A DNA stretch of 64,000 bases from Ruminococcus sp. (GTDB taxonomy: Bacteria > Bacillota_A > Clostridia > Oscillospirales > Ruminococcaceae). Shown here piece by piece: positions 44,208 through 52,329 of this stretch (its first letter is position 1; each line of letters opens with the position of its first letter). The stretch lies in contig NZ_JAEEMU010000041.1 in assembly GCF_016283395.1 (NCBI RefSeq), positions 1 to 64,000 on the forward strand, in the 5' to 3' direction. The notes beneath the pieces are model-generated. The model was not told the origin of the DNA and ran no database searches. It saw only the letters and a program-made list of their open reading frames with translations. Both the position numbers and the translations under genes were made by a program.

Positions 44208-44699
44208 TCACCATGAGAGCTTATTGTCCTCTATCTTAGCGTCAAGAAGCTGGCAGTACAGATTTACGCCCTCTTTGTAATAATTGAAAGTGCCCGATAC
44301 TGTTATTTCACTGTTAAGGGCAGGATAATCATCGGGGTATTTGTGTTCGCCGTCAAGTACGAACTCTATTCCCTGTGAGCAGCAGGCTGTAGCATCACTT
44401 ATAAGCACGGCAAAGTACTCATTGCCTGTCTGTTCGTCCTTAAAATATGAAAACGGACCTTTTACACGTATCTTCTGTCCCATATAATTGTCAGGATTTG
44501 ATACCATATCATAGACCTGTGCATAGACCATCTGTGAATTCAGCTCTGTCAGATCCACATCGTATCCGTTTACAGCAACAGCTGCTTCTGCCTTTGAAGA
44601 TGTATCAGCATCGGATGATGTGCTTTCTTTCTGCGCTCCGCAGGAACAAAGGCTCGCCGCTAAAAGCATTGGTATAAATAAAGATCTTTTTAAAGACAT
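44208..44699 (-). CDS. Lipoprotein with an OB-fold-like domain
   Basis: 163 aa. The signal peptide ends in 'SLCSC' (Cys20), followed by a Ser/Thr/Ala linker (24-45) and a small beta-barrel-like domain. 'NPDNYMGQKIRVKGPF' and 'SEITVSGTFNYYKEG' look like the strands of an OB fold. 'ATACCSQGIEF' carries a vicinal Cys pair, as in the C-terminal domain of TIGR03943/DUF1980-type proteins. The function is unknown. It has its own promoter and terminator. Confidence 0.8.
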   Translation of the reverse strand: MSLKRSLFIPMLLAASLCSCGAQKESTSSDADTSSKAEAAVAVNGYDVDLTELNSQMVYAQVYDMVSNPDNYMGQKIRVKGPFSYFKDEQTGNEYFAVLISDATACCSQGIEFVLDGEHKYPDDYPALNSEITVSGTFNYYKEGVNLYCQLLDAKIEDNKLSW

Positions 44700-44746
44700 C
44701 TTTTTTCTCTCCTCACAAATTGATAATCGATTTCATTTTCAATCAT

Positions 44747-44775
44747 ATTATACCACTATATTTTCAAAAAATCAA
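44747..44775 (-). promoter_or_regulatory. Promoter of the OB-fold-like lipoprotein gene
   Basis: Minus-strand TTGATT (44775-44770), 17-bp spacer, TATAAT (44752-44747). Confidence 0.8.
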
Positions 44776-44854
44776 GTCACAAAATTCTTTTATTTTTCAA
44801 TAAAAAAGACTGCTGAGAGGGGAGCCCCCTCTGGCGAGATCGTGGCATAAAATT

Positions 44855-44880
44855 ACCGAGCCCATAATCACAGGCTCGGT
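44855..44880 (-). terminator. Hairpin after the hydrolase gene, possible terminator
   Basis: ACCGAGCC and GGCTCGGT with a 10-nt loop; only AATTTTATG follows on the minus strand. Confidence 0.5.
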
Positions 44881-44928
44881 AACCCACTTTTCCGTTACGA
44901 GGAGATAACTGATAAGCAGTCCTCGTTA

Positions 44929-45987
44929 TTACAGATTTTTGCTGAAGAAATCGTCTATAAGCTTTATAAGCTCATCATTCGTACTGTTATACATTTCCTT
45001 GTCTATCATATCAACGAACTTTATGTATTCATCGTCAGGAATATCATCACCGTACTTATTCTCAAGCTCATCAAGCTTTGGAGTAATGAATTCCTCCTTG
45101 TACTTCTTGTATTCGGGAGTGTAGAAATAGCTGTTATGCCCATTCCTGCCCTCTTCGTCAAACACCTTGTATTCCACATTCGGGTTTGTTATATCACTCT
45201 TATGCGCAATTATAGCTGCTCCATTATAGTCTATGACATCATCATCGTTGCCATGCAGCACAAGCACAGGTATACCCGACTTGTTTATGCCGTCAACTGC
45301 CGATATTGAGGAGTCGCTGCCGAATTTGACCTTATTATACAGCCATACCACAGGATCAAGAAGTTTGCCCCAAACGCCATATCTTCCGCCGCAAGTCTCT
45401 GAAAGCTCCTCAAACGGCGTATTATAGCCTGACATAGTTATATCTGCTTTTACATCATGGTCGTAGTTGAGCACGGCTGCCGCTGCATATCCGCCCCAGC
45501 TGTGTCCAAGCACAAATTTATCAAGTATATTGAGACGAGCGTCGCTTTCCGCATAAGTAAGTGCGTTATCAAGGTCGAGGACAGACTGTGCAAGTCCTTT
45601 TGTACCCTCTCCTTCGCTGTAGCCGCTTCCTGTAGCGTCATAGGCGAATACACGCCAGCCGCAGTCAACAAGCCTCGTTATAAGTGAGAGATACATCTCG
45701 TGACCGCTGCCTATACCATGAGCGAATACGATAAGTCCCTTGTTGTTGTCCATGCCGTATATGTAGCCTTTGAGAGTATTGTCCCCTGATTTGAAGCTTA
45801 CCTCTTCACGTGGATATTCCTTCTCATAATGGTCGTAGAACCATGTGGCAGCTTTATTCCTGTCAGGATAATCGCCTCGTCCGAAGCTCTTCGACATTTC
45901 CTTTGACGTTATTATGTATGCTATTACAAAAGATATTATCAGAAATAAAAATAATGCTATGAAAACTCTTTTCAGTACTTTTTTCAT
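44929..45987 (-). CDS. Membrane-anchored alpha/beta hydrolase
   Basis: 352 aa. An N-terminal membrane helix (about 8-28) anchors an outside-facing alpha/beta-hydrolase fold. 'GLIVFAHGIGSGHEMYL' is the oxyanion region, 'GHSWGGYAAA' the nucleophile elbow (Ser near 163), 'VLHGNDDDVIDY' carries the acid Asp, and 'NGHNSYF' is likely the catalytic His. It resembles serine aminopeptidase/esterase S9-like proteins of Firmicutes; the substrate is unknown. The C-terminal 60 residues form acidic helices. A consensus promoter lies back to back with that of the dockerin gene. Confidence 0.9.
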   Translation of the reverse strand: MKKVLKRVFIALFLFLIISFVIAYIITSKEMSKSFGRGDYPDRNKAATWFYDHYEKEYPREEVSFKSGDNTLKGYIYGMDNNKGLIVFAHGIGSGHEMYLSLITRLVDCGWRVFAYDATGSGYSEGEGTKGLAQSVLDLDNALTYAESDARLNILDKFVLGHSWGGYAAAAVLNYDHDVKADITMSGYNTPFEELSETCGGRYGVWGKLLDPVVWLYNKVKFGSDSSISAVDGINKSGIPVLVLHGNDDDVIDYNGAAIIAHKSDITNPNVEYKVFDEEGRNGHNSYFYTPEYKKYKEEFITPKLDELENKYGDDIPDDEYIKFVDMIDKEMYNSTNDELIKLIDDFFSKNL

Positions 45988-46013
45988 TGCTCTTTCCCCC
46001 TTGCTTTCTGTTA

Positions 46014-46042
46014 ATTATACCACTTTGTATTTTTGATGTCAA
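46014..46042 (-). promoter_or_regulatory. Promoter of the hydrolase gene
   Basis: Minus-strand TTGACA (46042-46037), 17-bp spacer, TATAAT (46019-46014). Its -35 box is 28 bp from that of the opposite promoter. Confidence 0.88.
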
Positions 46043-46070
46043 CAACTGCAAAGTACGGTATACATAATCA

Positions 46071-46099
46071 TTGACATTATATGCCGAGTCTGCTAAAAT
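46071..46099 (+). promoter_or_regulatory. Promoter of the dockerin gene at 46131
   Basis: TTGACA (46071-46076), 17-bp spacer, TAAAAT (46094-46099). Confidence 0.83.
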
Positions 46100-46130
46100 A
46101 AATGTATCTTATTTTTTATGGAGGTAACAT

Positions 46131-47150
46131 ATGAAAAACACATTCACAAAAATAGCCACTGCTTTTCTTTCCGCTTCTGTGTTGATGATATCATCTGCTG
46201 CTCACGCATTTGCTGCGTATGAACTCGGTGATGTCAACAACAACGGTTATGTAGATGCAGTAGACGCATCGCTCATTCTGTCGGAATACGCAAGCAGTGC
46301 AACTCAGAAGGGCGGAACTTTCACAGACGAACAAAGAAAAGCTGCCGATGTGAACCACGACAATTACGTTGATGCAGTTGACGCTTCACATATCCTTGCA
46401 TACTACGCATACAAGTCCACAAGCGGTACTCTTGACCTCGAAGCTTTCGTAAACGCTCCAACAACCGCTGCTACAACTACTAAGGCTGCCACAACAACGA
46501 CTACTGCAACGACTACAACTGCCGTTACCACCACGGTAACTGCTGTATCTGTAGATTACAGCGAAGATATCATAGGCTTCTGGGAGCTTGTTCCCGATGA
46601 CGAAGATGATACCGACAAAATGGGACTCTTCTTTGCTAAAGACGGTACAGGCGGAGTATACGATATTACCTCCGATATGTTCCGTTTCAGCGGAAATGAT
46701 TTCATTTTATCCGATACAGTTATACCCTCACCGCTCTTCTCTGATGATAACGGCAAGATCATAATCAATGACAGTGAAGAAAACATTATCGAAATGGAAA
46801 GGATAAAAAGCTCAAACGGATATCTTGGAACATATCACTTCTATGGCGGTAAGTTATACGACATTCTGGCAAACAGCTTCAAGCTTGACCGCAAATCAGA
46901 AGTAAATCCCATTTATGCTATACTTGATTTCTATGAAAACGGTCAGAGCAAGATAGTTTTCAAAAACTACTTCACTTATAAGCTGAACGGAAACACCATT
47001 GAATTAACAGAAAATGAAAACCTTATGGTACTGTTTAATGGTCCGGGGACTGTAAAGATCGAAGGAGATAAAATGTCTGTTACGGACGGCAATGAAGCAG
47101 TGCTCTTTACAAGAGTAAAATTCCCCTCAGATGAAAGCCTGCTTTATTAA
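46131..47150 (+). CDS. Secreted dockerin protein with the lipoprotein-shared domain
   Basis: 339 aa. A signal peptide (1-28) is followed by an N-terminal dockerin (about 31-100) with two calcium loops, 'GDVNNNGYVDAVDASLIL' and 'ADVNHDNYVDAVDASHIL'. A Thr/Ala linker (about 112-140) leads to a C-terminal beta-rich domain (about 147-335). That domain matches the 18307-18981 lipoprotein: 'IIGFWEL' against 'IAGKWSI', 'GTYHFYGGKLYDIL' against 'GTYSLDGGILYEQL', and 'LFTRVK' against 'TFTRVK'. The function of the shared domain is unknown. The dockerin implies attachment to a scaffold or cell-surface cohesin. SD GGAGG 8 nt upstream. Confidence 0.9.
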   Translation: MKNTFTKIATAFLSASVLMISSAAHAFAAYELGDVNNNGYVDAVDASLILSEYASSATQKGGTFTDEQRKAADVNHDNYVDAVDASHILAYYAYKSTSGTLDLEAFVNAPTTAATTTKAATTTTTATTTTAVTTTVTAVSVDYSEDIIGFWELVPDDEDDTDKMGLFFAKDGTGGVYDITSDMFRFSGNDFILSDTVIPSPLFSDDNGKIIINDSEENIIEMERIKSSNGYLGTYHFYGGKLYDILANSFKLDRKSEVNPIYAILDFYENGQSKIVFKNYFTYKLNGNTIELTENENLMVLFNGPGTVKIEGDKMSVTDGNEAVLFTRVKFPSDESLLY

Positions 47151-47421
47151 ATATGTTTATCTGCTGCGGTAACTATAAATGTTACCGCAGTGTTTCTTTG
47201 TTCATTCAAACATCATGTTTACATAATCTCCATATATAGTCGTTTTCTACAAGTCTACACCTCGTTTTTCGGCAGCAATATAGACAACATTGCGGAATTT
47301 TTTTAAGGCAGTATAACGAATAAAATTAATAAACTGTAACATTTCATAAAAAGGGGTTTACAAATCCCCATATTCAAAGTATTATAATAACATAATTTTT
47401 TATTTTATAGGGGGCTTTTTT

Positions 47422-47754
47422 ATGAAACTTTTTTCAATGTTAGGAGCAATTTACGACGACATCACGACAGGCGCAAATTCCTACATCTACGATGAGGATT
47501 ATGACTGCTTATACCTGCCTGTCAGCAAAGAGTTTGTCAACCAGATCCTGGGAAGAAAGTGTGAGCAGTGCGGAGTTCTTGTTTTCACTATGGACAGCAA
47601 CTTCTGGTATTCGGTTGACAGCGTTCTCATCGATGAAGATGAGACACCAAGGGATTTGAGAGAAGAAATCAATGAATACGTTGAGGACCTCGAGTTAGGT
47701 CATCAGTACCAGGCACTCAGCTGTGCTATCTCAAACGTTTTTTGCAAAATCTGA
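47422..47754 (+). CDS. Small acidic protein of unknown function
   Basis: 110 aa, very acidic, with no signal peptide or membrane segment. A 'CEQC' pair lies near residues 51-54 and one more Cys lies near the C-terminus. No family is recognised. Support for a real gene: a GGGGG-type SD about 8 nt before the ATG, normal codon use, an AT-rich promoter-like region upstream (TATAAT near 47385, -35 unclear), and a strong terminator 6 bp after the stop. Confidence 0.7.
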   Translation: MKLFSMLGAIYDDITTGANSYIYDEDYDCLYLPVSKEFVNQILGRKCEQCGVLVFTMDSNFWYSVDSVLIDEDETPRDLREEINEYVEDLELGHQYQALSCAISNVFCKI

Positions 47755-47759
47755 CAACG

Positions 47760-47793
47760 CAAAGGACCGCCTTTTATAGGCGGTCCTTTTTCT
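47760..47793 (+). terminator. Terminator of the 110-aa protein gene
   Basis: AAAGGACCGCC and GGCGGTCCTTT, then TTTCTC. Confidence 0.88.
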
Positions 47794-47825
47794 CTTTTGA
47801 TGCAGCACCATCATTCTCACATAAA

Positions 47826-47853
47826 AAAGAGCAGTCCAAGCGGACTGCTCTTT
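47826..47853 (-). terminator. Terminator of the GGGtGRT operon
   Basis: AAAGAGCAGTCC and GGACTGCTCTTT around AAGC; TTTTTTAT follows on the minus strand. Confidence 0.85.
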
Positions 47854-47872
47854 CTGTATATTCAGTAATAAA

Positions 47873-48871
47873 TTACTTCATAGCCTCTTCAACAGCAACT
47901 GCGCAAGCAACTGTTGCACCAACCATCGGGTTGTTACCCATACCGATAAGTCCCATCATCTCAACGTGAGCAGGAACAGATGAAGAACCTGCGAACTGAG
48001 CGTCAGAGTGCATACGGCCGAGTGTATCTGTCATACCGTATGAAGCAGGGCCTGCTGCCATGTTATCTGGGTGGAGTGTACGTCCTGTACCGCCGCCTGA
48101 AGCAACTGAGAAGTACTTCTTGCCAGCGTCAACGCGCTCCTTCTTGTATGTACCTGCAACCGGGTGCTGGAAACGTGTTGGGTTTGTTGAGTTACCTGTG
48201 ATAGATACGTCAACGTTTTCCTTCCACATGATAGCAACGCCTTCTCTTACATCGTTTGCACCGTAACAGTTAACCTTTGCACGGAGACCGTCTGAGTAAG
48301 CCTTGCGGAATACTTCCTTAACTTCGCCTGTAGCGTAGTCCATTTCTGTCTCAATGTATGTAAAGCCGTTGATACGAGCAATGATCTGAGCAGCATCCTT
48401 ACCGAGACCGTTAAGGATTACGCGGAGTGGCTTCTGACGAACCTTGTTTGCCTTCTCAGCGATACCGATAGCACCTTCAGCAGCAGCGAATGACTCGTGA
48501 CCTGCGAGGAATGCGAAACACTCTGTATCTTCTTCGAGAAGCATCTTACCGAGGTTACCGTGACCAAGACCAACCTTACGCTGATCTGCAACAGAACCAG
48601 GGATACAGAAAGCCTGGAGGCCTTCACCGATAGCTGCAGCAGCGTCAGCAGCTCTCTTGCAGCCCTTCTTTATAGCGATAGCGCAGCCTACTGTGTAAGC
48701 CCACTTTGCATTTTCAAAACAAATTGGCTGGATACCCTCTACGAGCTTGTAGATGTCGAGTCCCTTAGCCTTGCATACGTCAGCACACTCTTCGATAGAG
48801 CTGATGCCATATTCTTTAAGAACAGCGAGAATCTGCTTCTCACGTCTCTCATATGATTCAAATAAAGCCAT
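47873..48871 (-). CDS. GGGtGRT protein
   Basis: 332 aa, cytosolic. It carries the family-defining 'SGGGTGRTLHP' near residues 258-268 and the conserved block 'ITGNSTNPTRFQHPVAGTYK'. One Cys-containing N-terminal segment, 'GISSIEECADVCKAKG', is present. The biochemical role is unknown. In many Firmicutes and archaea this gene sits next to a NifU-like Fe-S scaffold gene, as it does here (15 bp downstream of it). This suggests a role in Fe-S or redox-linked chemistry. SD AAGGAGG, about 10 nt upstream. It is last in the operon, before a terminator. Confidence 0.95.
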   Translation of the reverse strand: MALFESYERREKQILAVLKEYGISSIEECADVCKAKGLDIYKLVEGIQPICFENAKWAYTVGCAIAIKKGCKRAADAAAAIGEGLQAFCIPGSVADQRKVGLGHGNLGKMLLEEDTECFAFLAGHESFAAAEGAIGIAEKANKVRQKPLRVILNGLGKDAAQIIARINGFTYIETEMDYATGEVKEVFRKAYSDGLRAKVNCYGANDVREGVAIMWKENVDVSITGNSTNPTRFQHPVAGTYKKERVDAGKKYFSVASGGGTGRTLHPDNMAAGPASYGMTDTLGRMHSDAQFAGSSSVPAHVEMMGLIGMGNNPMVGATVACAVAVEEAMK

Positions 48872-48886
48872 TTTTACAAGTCCTCC

Positions 48887-49579
48887 TTAGTCTTTTCTTG
48901 GATCAACGATCTTAACTGCGTCAGCAACTCTGCCGTACTGGCCCTGAGCCTTTTCAAAAGCAGTGTTAGCGTCATCGCCAGCCTTGATGAAGTCCATCAT
49001 CTTACCAAAGTTGATAAACTTGTAGCCGATGATCTCGTCGTCCTCATTAAGAGCAAGACCTGTGATATATCCGTCTGTGAGTTCAAGATAACGTGGACCC
49101 TTCTTGAGAGTACCGTATGTAGTACCGATCTGTGAACGGAGTCCCTTACCAAGATCCTCAAGACCTGCACCGATAACGAGACCGCCCTCAGAGAATGCAG
49201 ACTGTGAACGTCCGTACACGATCTGGAGGAAGAGCTCTCTCATAGCTGTGTTTATAGCGTCACAAACAAGGTCTGTGTTAAGAGCTTCAAGAATTGTTCT
49301 GCCCGGGAGGATCTCAGCAGCCATAGCAGCGGAGTGAGTCATACCTGAGCATCCGATAGTCTCAACGAGAGCTTCCTGGATAACACCTTCCTTAACGTTA
49401 AGTGTGAGCTTGCAGGTACCCTGCTGAGGTGCACACCAACCGATACCGTGTGTAAATCCGGAAATATCCTTTATCTCCTTAGCCTTTACCCATTTTGCTT
49501 CCTCAGGTATCGGAGCTGCGCCGTGAGCAACGCCCTGTGCGATAGGGCACATTGTTTCAACTTCGTGCGAATAAATCAT
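48887..49579 (-). CDS. NifU-like iron-sulfur cluster assembly scaffold protein
   Basis: 230 aa. The fold of the IscU/NifU N-domain is visible: 'GIGWCAPQQGTCKLTLNVKEG' places two cysteines in an unusual 'CAPQQGTC' spacing, 'GCSGMTHSAAMAAEIL' matches the second scaffold cysteine loop, and 'DLVCDAINTAMRELF' the third. It is longer than classical IscU, with a C-terminal extension from about 150 on. It should hold an assembling Fe-S cluster, possibly for the GGGtGRT protein encoded next. It is the first gene of the operon. SD AAAGGAG, 8 nt before the ATG. Confidence 0.93.
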   Translation of the reverse strand: MIYSHEVETMCPIAQGVAHGAAPIPEEAKWVKAKEIKDISGFTHGIGWCAPQQGTCKLTLNVKEGVIQEALVETIGCSGMTHSAAMAAEILPGRTILEALNTDLVCDAINTAMRELFLQIVYGRSQSAFSEGGLVIGAGLEDLGKGLRSQIGTTYGTLKKGPRYLELTDGYITGLALNEDDEIIGYKFINFGKMMDFIKAGDDANTAFEKAQGQYGRVADAVKIVDPRKD

Positions 49580-49638
49580 TATAAATACTCCTTTCGGTTT
49601 TTAGACAGCCGAATGAACTGCCCTTGCATACAGTAAAT

Positions 49639-49667
49639 ATTATACTACATTTCAGTAGGTTAATCAA
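49639..49667 (-). promoter_or_regulatory. Promoter of the scaffold-GGGtGRT operon
   Basis: Minus-strand TTGATT (49667-49662), 17-bp spacer, TATAAT (49644-49639). Confidence 0.82.
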
Positions 49668-49688
49668 GAAAAAAGCTTAAAAATAAAC

Positions 49689-49716
49689 TATGTTATTGTT
49701 AGCATACAATAACATA
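49689..49716. promoter_or_regulatory. Palindromic operator between divergent promoters
   Basis: TATGTTATTGT (49689-49699) and ACAATAACATA (49706-49716): perfect 11-bp arms with a 6-bp centre. It lies 22 bp upstream of one -35 box and 27 bp upstream of the other. Confidence 0.65.
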
Positions 49717-49742
49717 TATTCAGGCTTTTTATCCTTTCTGCG

Positions 49743-49771
49743 TTGATTTTATGCCGAAAAAGTTATATAAT
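49743..49771 (+). promoter_or_regulatory. Promoter of the C_GCAxxG_C_C gene
   Basis: TTGATT (49743-49748), 17-bp spacer, TATAAT (49766-49771). Confidence 0.82.
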
Positions 49772-49804
49772 TATTGCACTGATACATATTAAGGAGCTGT
49801 TTTT

Positions 49805-50272
49805 ATGAAATACGATCATGCTGAAAAAGCCTGTCAGCTTTTTGCAGACGGACTCAACTGCGCTCAGTCAGTCCTTGTTGCTTTCTGCGATGTTACAGGA
49901 CTTGACAAAGAACTTGCCATAAAACTTTCCTCCTCATTCGGCGGAGGTATGGGACGTATGCGCGAGGTCTGCGGCACCTGCTCTGCCATGTTTATGATAG
50001 CAGGTATAGTTTACGGTCCAGGAGAAAGCTTCTCACACGAGGATAAATCAGAGCATTACAAGAGGATACAGTATCTTGCTTCTCAGTTCAAGGAGGCGCA
50101 TGATACCATTATCTGCCGTGAACTGCTGATAGGACTGGCTGTCACAAGCACTCCCGAGCCCGAAAGAAGAACAGAGGAGTATTACAAGGTACGTCCCTGT
50201 GTCAGGTTCGTTCGTACTGCTGCTGAAATAATGGACAAATATTTATCTGAAAACCCGCCCGCAAACGGCTGA
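49805..50272 (+). CDS. C_GCAxxG_C_C family protein
   Basis: 155 aa, cytosolic. The family's cysteine pattern is visible: 'CQLFADGLNCAQSVLVAFC' near the N-terminus, 'GMGRMREVCGTCSAMFM' near 53-69, then Cys in 'IICRELL' and 'RPCVRFV'. Members are thought to be redox-active or metal-binding, but the function is not established. It is divergent from the Fe-S scaffold/GGGtGRT operon and shares a palindromic operator with it, which hints at a common signal. SD AAGGAG, 8 nt before the ATG. No clear terminator follows. Confidence 0.92.
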   Translation: MKYDHAEKACQLFADGLNCAQSVLVAFCDVTGLDKELAIKLSSSFGGGMGRMREVCGTCSAMFMIAGIVYGPGESFSHEDKSEHYKRIQYLASQFKEAHDTIICRELLIGLAVTSTPEPERRTEEYYKVRPCVRFVRTAAEIMDKYLSENPPANG

Positions 50273-50452
50273 TTTTCGGTAATATAACATTTCATGCATA
50301 TAGTCACAAATTGCTCTTCTATAGCGTATTTTACAAAAATTGCGCTTTCACGCTCAAAAGTTTTTACCCTCTTTCTTTCCACCAAATAAAGCCGAAAAGA
50401 CAGTAATGTTTATTATTTTTTGGTGCACAGGCTATTTTTTACAATTTATTTA

Positions 50453-50481
50453 TTGAAATTTGTATTGATTTGGTGTATACT
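50453..50481 (+). promoter_or_regulatory. Promoter of the membrane diguanylate cyclase gene
   Basis: TTGAAA (50453-50458), 17-bp spacer, TATACT (50476-50481). Confidence 0.65.
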
Positions 50482-50537
50482 ATTCTATAATAGATTTTTA
50501 TGAGTAAAAACTCACCCGAAGGGAAGTGACTTTTTAT

Positions 50538-51650
50538 ATGACCTCCCGAAAGAGTTCGGAGATCCTGCGTGAGTTTGTAGAAGATCATCAGCATTTTTTT
50601 GATAAGACACATGAGAAAACAATATATGTAATCGGTCTCGTCAGCTGCCTCTGTGCCCATATTTCCTATTTCTTTATATTTCATATGCTGAATATAAAGG
50701 AAATGATGTACTTCAACATCGGAAGCATTGCTTTTTATATAGTTGCACTTATTTTTGTTCCTATCCTGAAAAACGATAAAAGTATGCTGCTCTATCTTTC
50801 CGACCTTGAAATAATCGCTCATGCAGCCTATGCCACGTATCTGCTCGGCTGGAAACCAGATTTTGGTATGTTCCTGCTACTGATAATCCCTGCAACGTTC
50901 CTTACACAAGGAAAACGCTTTTATATACCGTTCATTGTTACGTTTATATCAATGGCGATCTATATTTACCTTAAATTTATAATCACTGACGAAACCATTT
51001 TAAAATACCCTCTTGAAGATGCAGGCATACTCAGAGCCATGCATATGATCAATGTTTTCATCGGTGCATTCGTTATGCTATTCGCATCAGCAAGCTATAT
51101 GCTCCAGCGCGAGTACATGGAATACCAGCTTGTCAGCCAGCGTGAAACGTTCAAGAATCTCGCTTCAATAGATCCTCTTACACAGCTTTACAACCGCCGT
51201 GCTATGAACGAGAATATAAGGACTATCCGCAGAGAGTGTCCTACCACTACTACAAGCTATGTTATCGGTATCGGTGATATCGACAACTTCAAAAAGATAA
51301 ACGATACCTACGGACATGATATAGGTGATAAGGTACTGGTCTATGTTGCAAATCTCTTCATAAGCCTTATCCCCAAGGGAGGATATGCTGCCCGCTGGGG
51401 CGGTGAGGAATTCCTCTTCGTTATCCCCGAAGCTACTATAAAAGACGGTGTTGAGTTTACGGAAAAGATACACAAGTCTCTGAGAGCTCATATTTTCGAG
51501 ATCGAGGACTGTGAATTCGGTGTTACTATGACATTCGGCGTAAACACGGGAATACAGACCGATAAGATAGACAGTGTTATCACTAAAGCTGATAAACGTC
51601 TATACAAAGGCAAAAACAACGGAAAAAACCATACAGAGTTCACAGATTAA
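50538..51650 (+). CDS. Membrane diguanylate cyclase
   Basis: 370 aa. Six hydrophobic segments between residues about 30 and 195 form the sensor. The GGDEF domain (about 208-365) has 'DPLTQLYNRRAMNENIRT', 'IGDIDNFKKINDTYGHDIGD' and an intact 'RWGGEEF' catalytic loop, so it should make cyclic di-GMP. I choose the ATG at 50538. The GTG at 50526 is too close to the weak AAGGGAAG site, although both starts are possible. It is monocistronic, ending at a strong terminator. Its targets (PilZ proteins or riboswitches) are not in the window. Confidence 0.92.
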   Translation: MTSRKSSEILREFVEDHQHFFDKTHEKTIYVIGLVSCLCAHISYFFIFHMLNIKEMMYFNIGSIAFYIVALIFVPILKNDKSMLLYLSDLEIIAHAAYATYLLGWKPDFGMFLLLIIPATFLTQGKRFYIPFIVTFISMAIYIYLKFIITDETILKYPLEDAGILRAMHMINVFIGAFVMLFASASYMLQREYMEYQLVSQRETFKNLASIDPLTQLYNRRAMNENIRTIRRECPTTTTSYVIGIGDIDNFKKINDTYGHDIGDKVLVYVANLFISLIPKGGYAARWGGEEFLFVIPEATIKDGVEFTEKIHKSLRAHIFEIEDCEFGVTMTFGVNTGIQTDKIDSVITKADKRLYKGKNNGKNHTEFTD

Positions 51651-51652
51651 AA

Positions 51653-51687
51653 AACGGAAGGTATTAACTTTTTACCTTCCGTTTTTG
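51653..51687. terminator. Bidirectional terminator
   Basis: ACGGAAGGTA and TACCTTCCGT with a 9-nt loop, then TTTTG, between convergent genes. Confidence 0.85.
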
Positions 51688-51693
51688 TTTTAT

Positions 51694-52212
51694 TCAGATG
51701 TACTTTACGCCAAGTGATGTGAGTTTATCTCTCATTTTTTTATGCTTGAAATCAGAGAAACGGCAGCCTGTGCTCTTTTCGATTATACTTACGCTGAGTC
51801 CCGCCTTGACTGCGCCTTTTGCTGTAGCTCCTACGCAGCCGCACTCGTCAAGTCCGCAGAGCACGACCTCGGTATACCCTCTTGACTTTACATGCTCTCT
51901 GAATTTTGAAGCAGTAAATGTATCAGGAAGATTTTTCTCGAAATACAGATCTGTTACCTTATCCATTCCCTTATACAGCTCAGCTCCCTCTGTCCCCTTT
52001 ATAGAGAAGCCGATGAACCACTTATTTGTGATGATATTGGGGAACATCTGCGCAATATAGATCACATCATCGCCGTTTGCGTGAAATTCATTTATGCTCC
52101 TGTTCACTTCCGCTGTGAGCTTGTCGGTGTCATAGCTGAATTTCTTCATTCTCTTGTCCCAGAGATAATCATTCTGCATATCAATTACGATAAGTGCCTT
52201 TTTATCTGCCAT
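51694..52212 (-). CDS. Isochorismatase-family cysteine hydrolase
   Basis: 172 aa. The catalytic triad of the family is visible: Asp in 'ALIVIDMQNDY' (about 11), Lys in 'YFEKNLPDTF' (about 94) and the nucleophile Cys in 'LCGLDECGCVGATAKGA' (about 121). Members hydrolyse amides or vinyl ethers, e.g. nicotinamide or isochorismate. The active-site surroundings do not single out one substrate. SD GAGGGA before the ATG at 52212. It is monocistronic, with a consensus promoter. Confidence 0.92.
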   Translation of the reverse strand: MADKKALIVIDMQNDYLWDKRMKKFSYDTDKLTAEVNRSINEFHANGDDVIYIAQMFPNIITNKWFIGFSIKGTEGAELYKGMDKVTDLYFEKNLPDTFTASKFREHVKSRGYTEVVLCGLDECGCVGATAKGAVKAGLSVSIIEKSTGCRFSDFKHKKMRDKLTSLGVKYI

Positions 52213-52245
52213 TTTCAGTCCCTCATTTCAAAATTTGTTAAAAAT

Positions 52246-52274
52246 ATTATATCATATGCAGATCATATTGTCAA
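52246..52274 (-). promoter_or_regulatory. Promoter of the isochorismatase-like gene
   Basis: Minus-strand TTGACA (52274-52269), 17-bp spacer, TATAAT (52251-52246): a full consensus match. Confidence 0.88.
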
Positions 52275-52276
52275 GC

Positions 52277-52305
52277 AAAAAGGACTCCTTTCGGAGTCCT
52301 TTTTT
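52277..52305 (-). terminator. Terminator of the XRE-GH44 operon
   Basis: AAAAAGGACTCC and GGAGTCCTTTTTT, a perfect stem, 24 bp after the GH44 stop. Confidence 0.86.
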
Positions 52306-52329
52306 ATGAGAGGTATTAAAAATTGGATA

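Noticed and set aside
47742..47969. 75-aa plus-strand frame after the 110-aa protein
   Set aside because: It passes through two terminators and into the GGGtGRT gene on the opposite strand; no SD.
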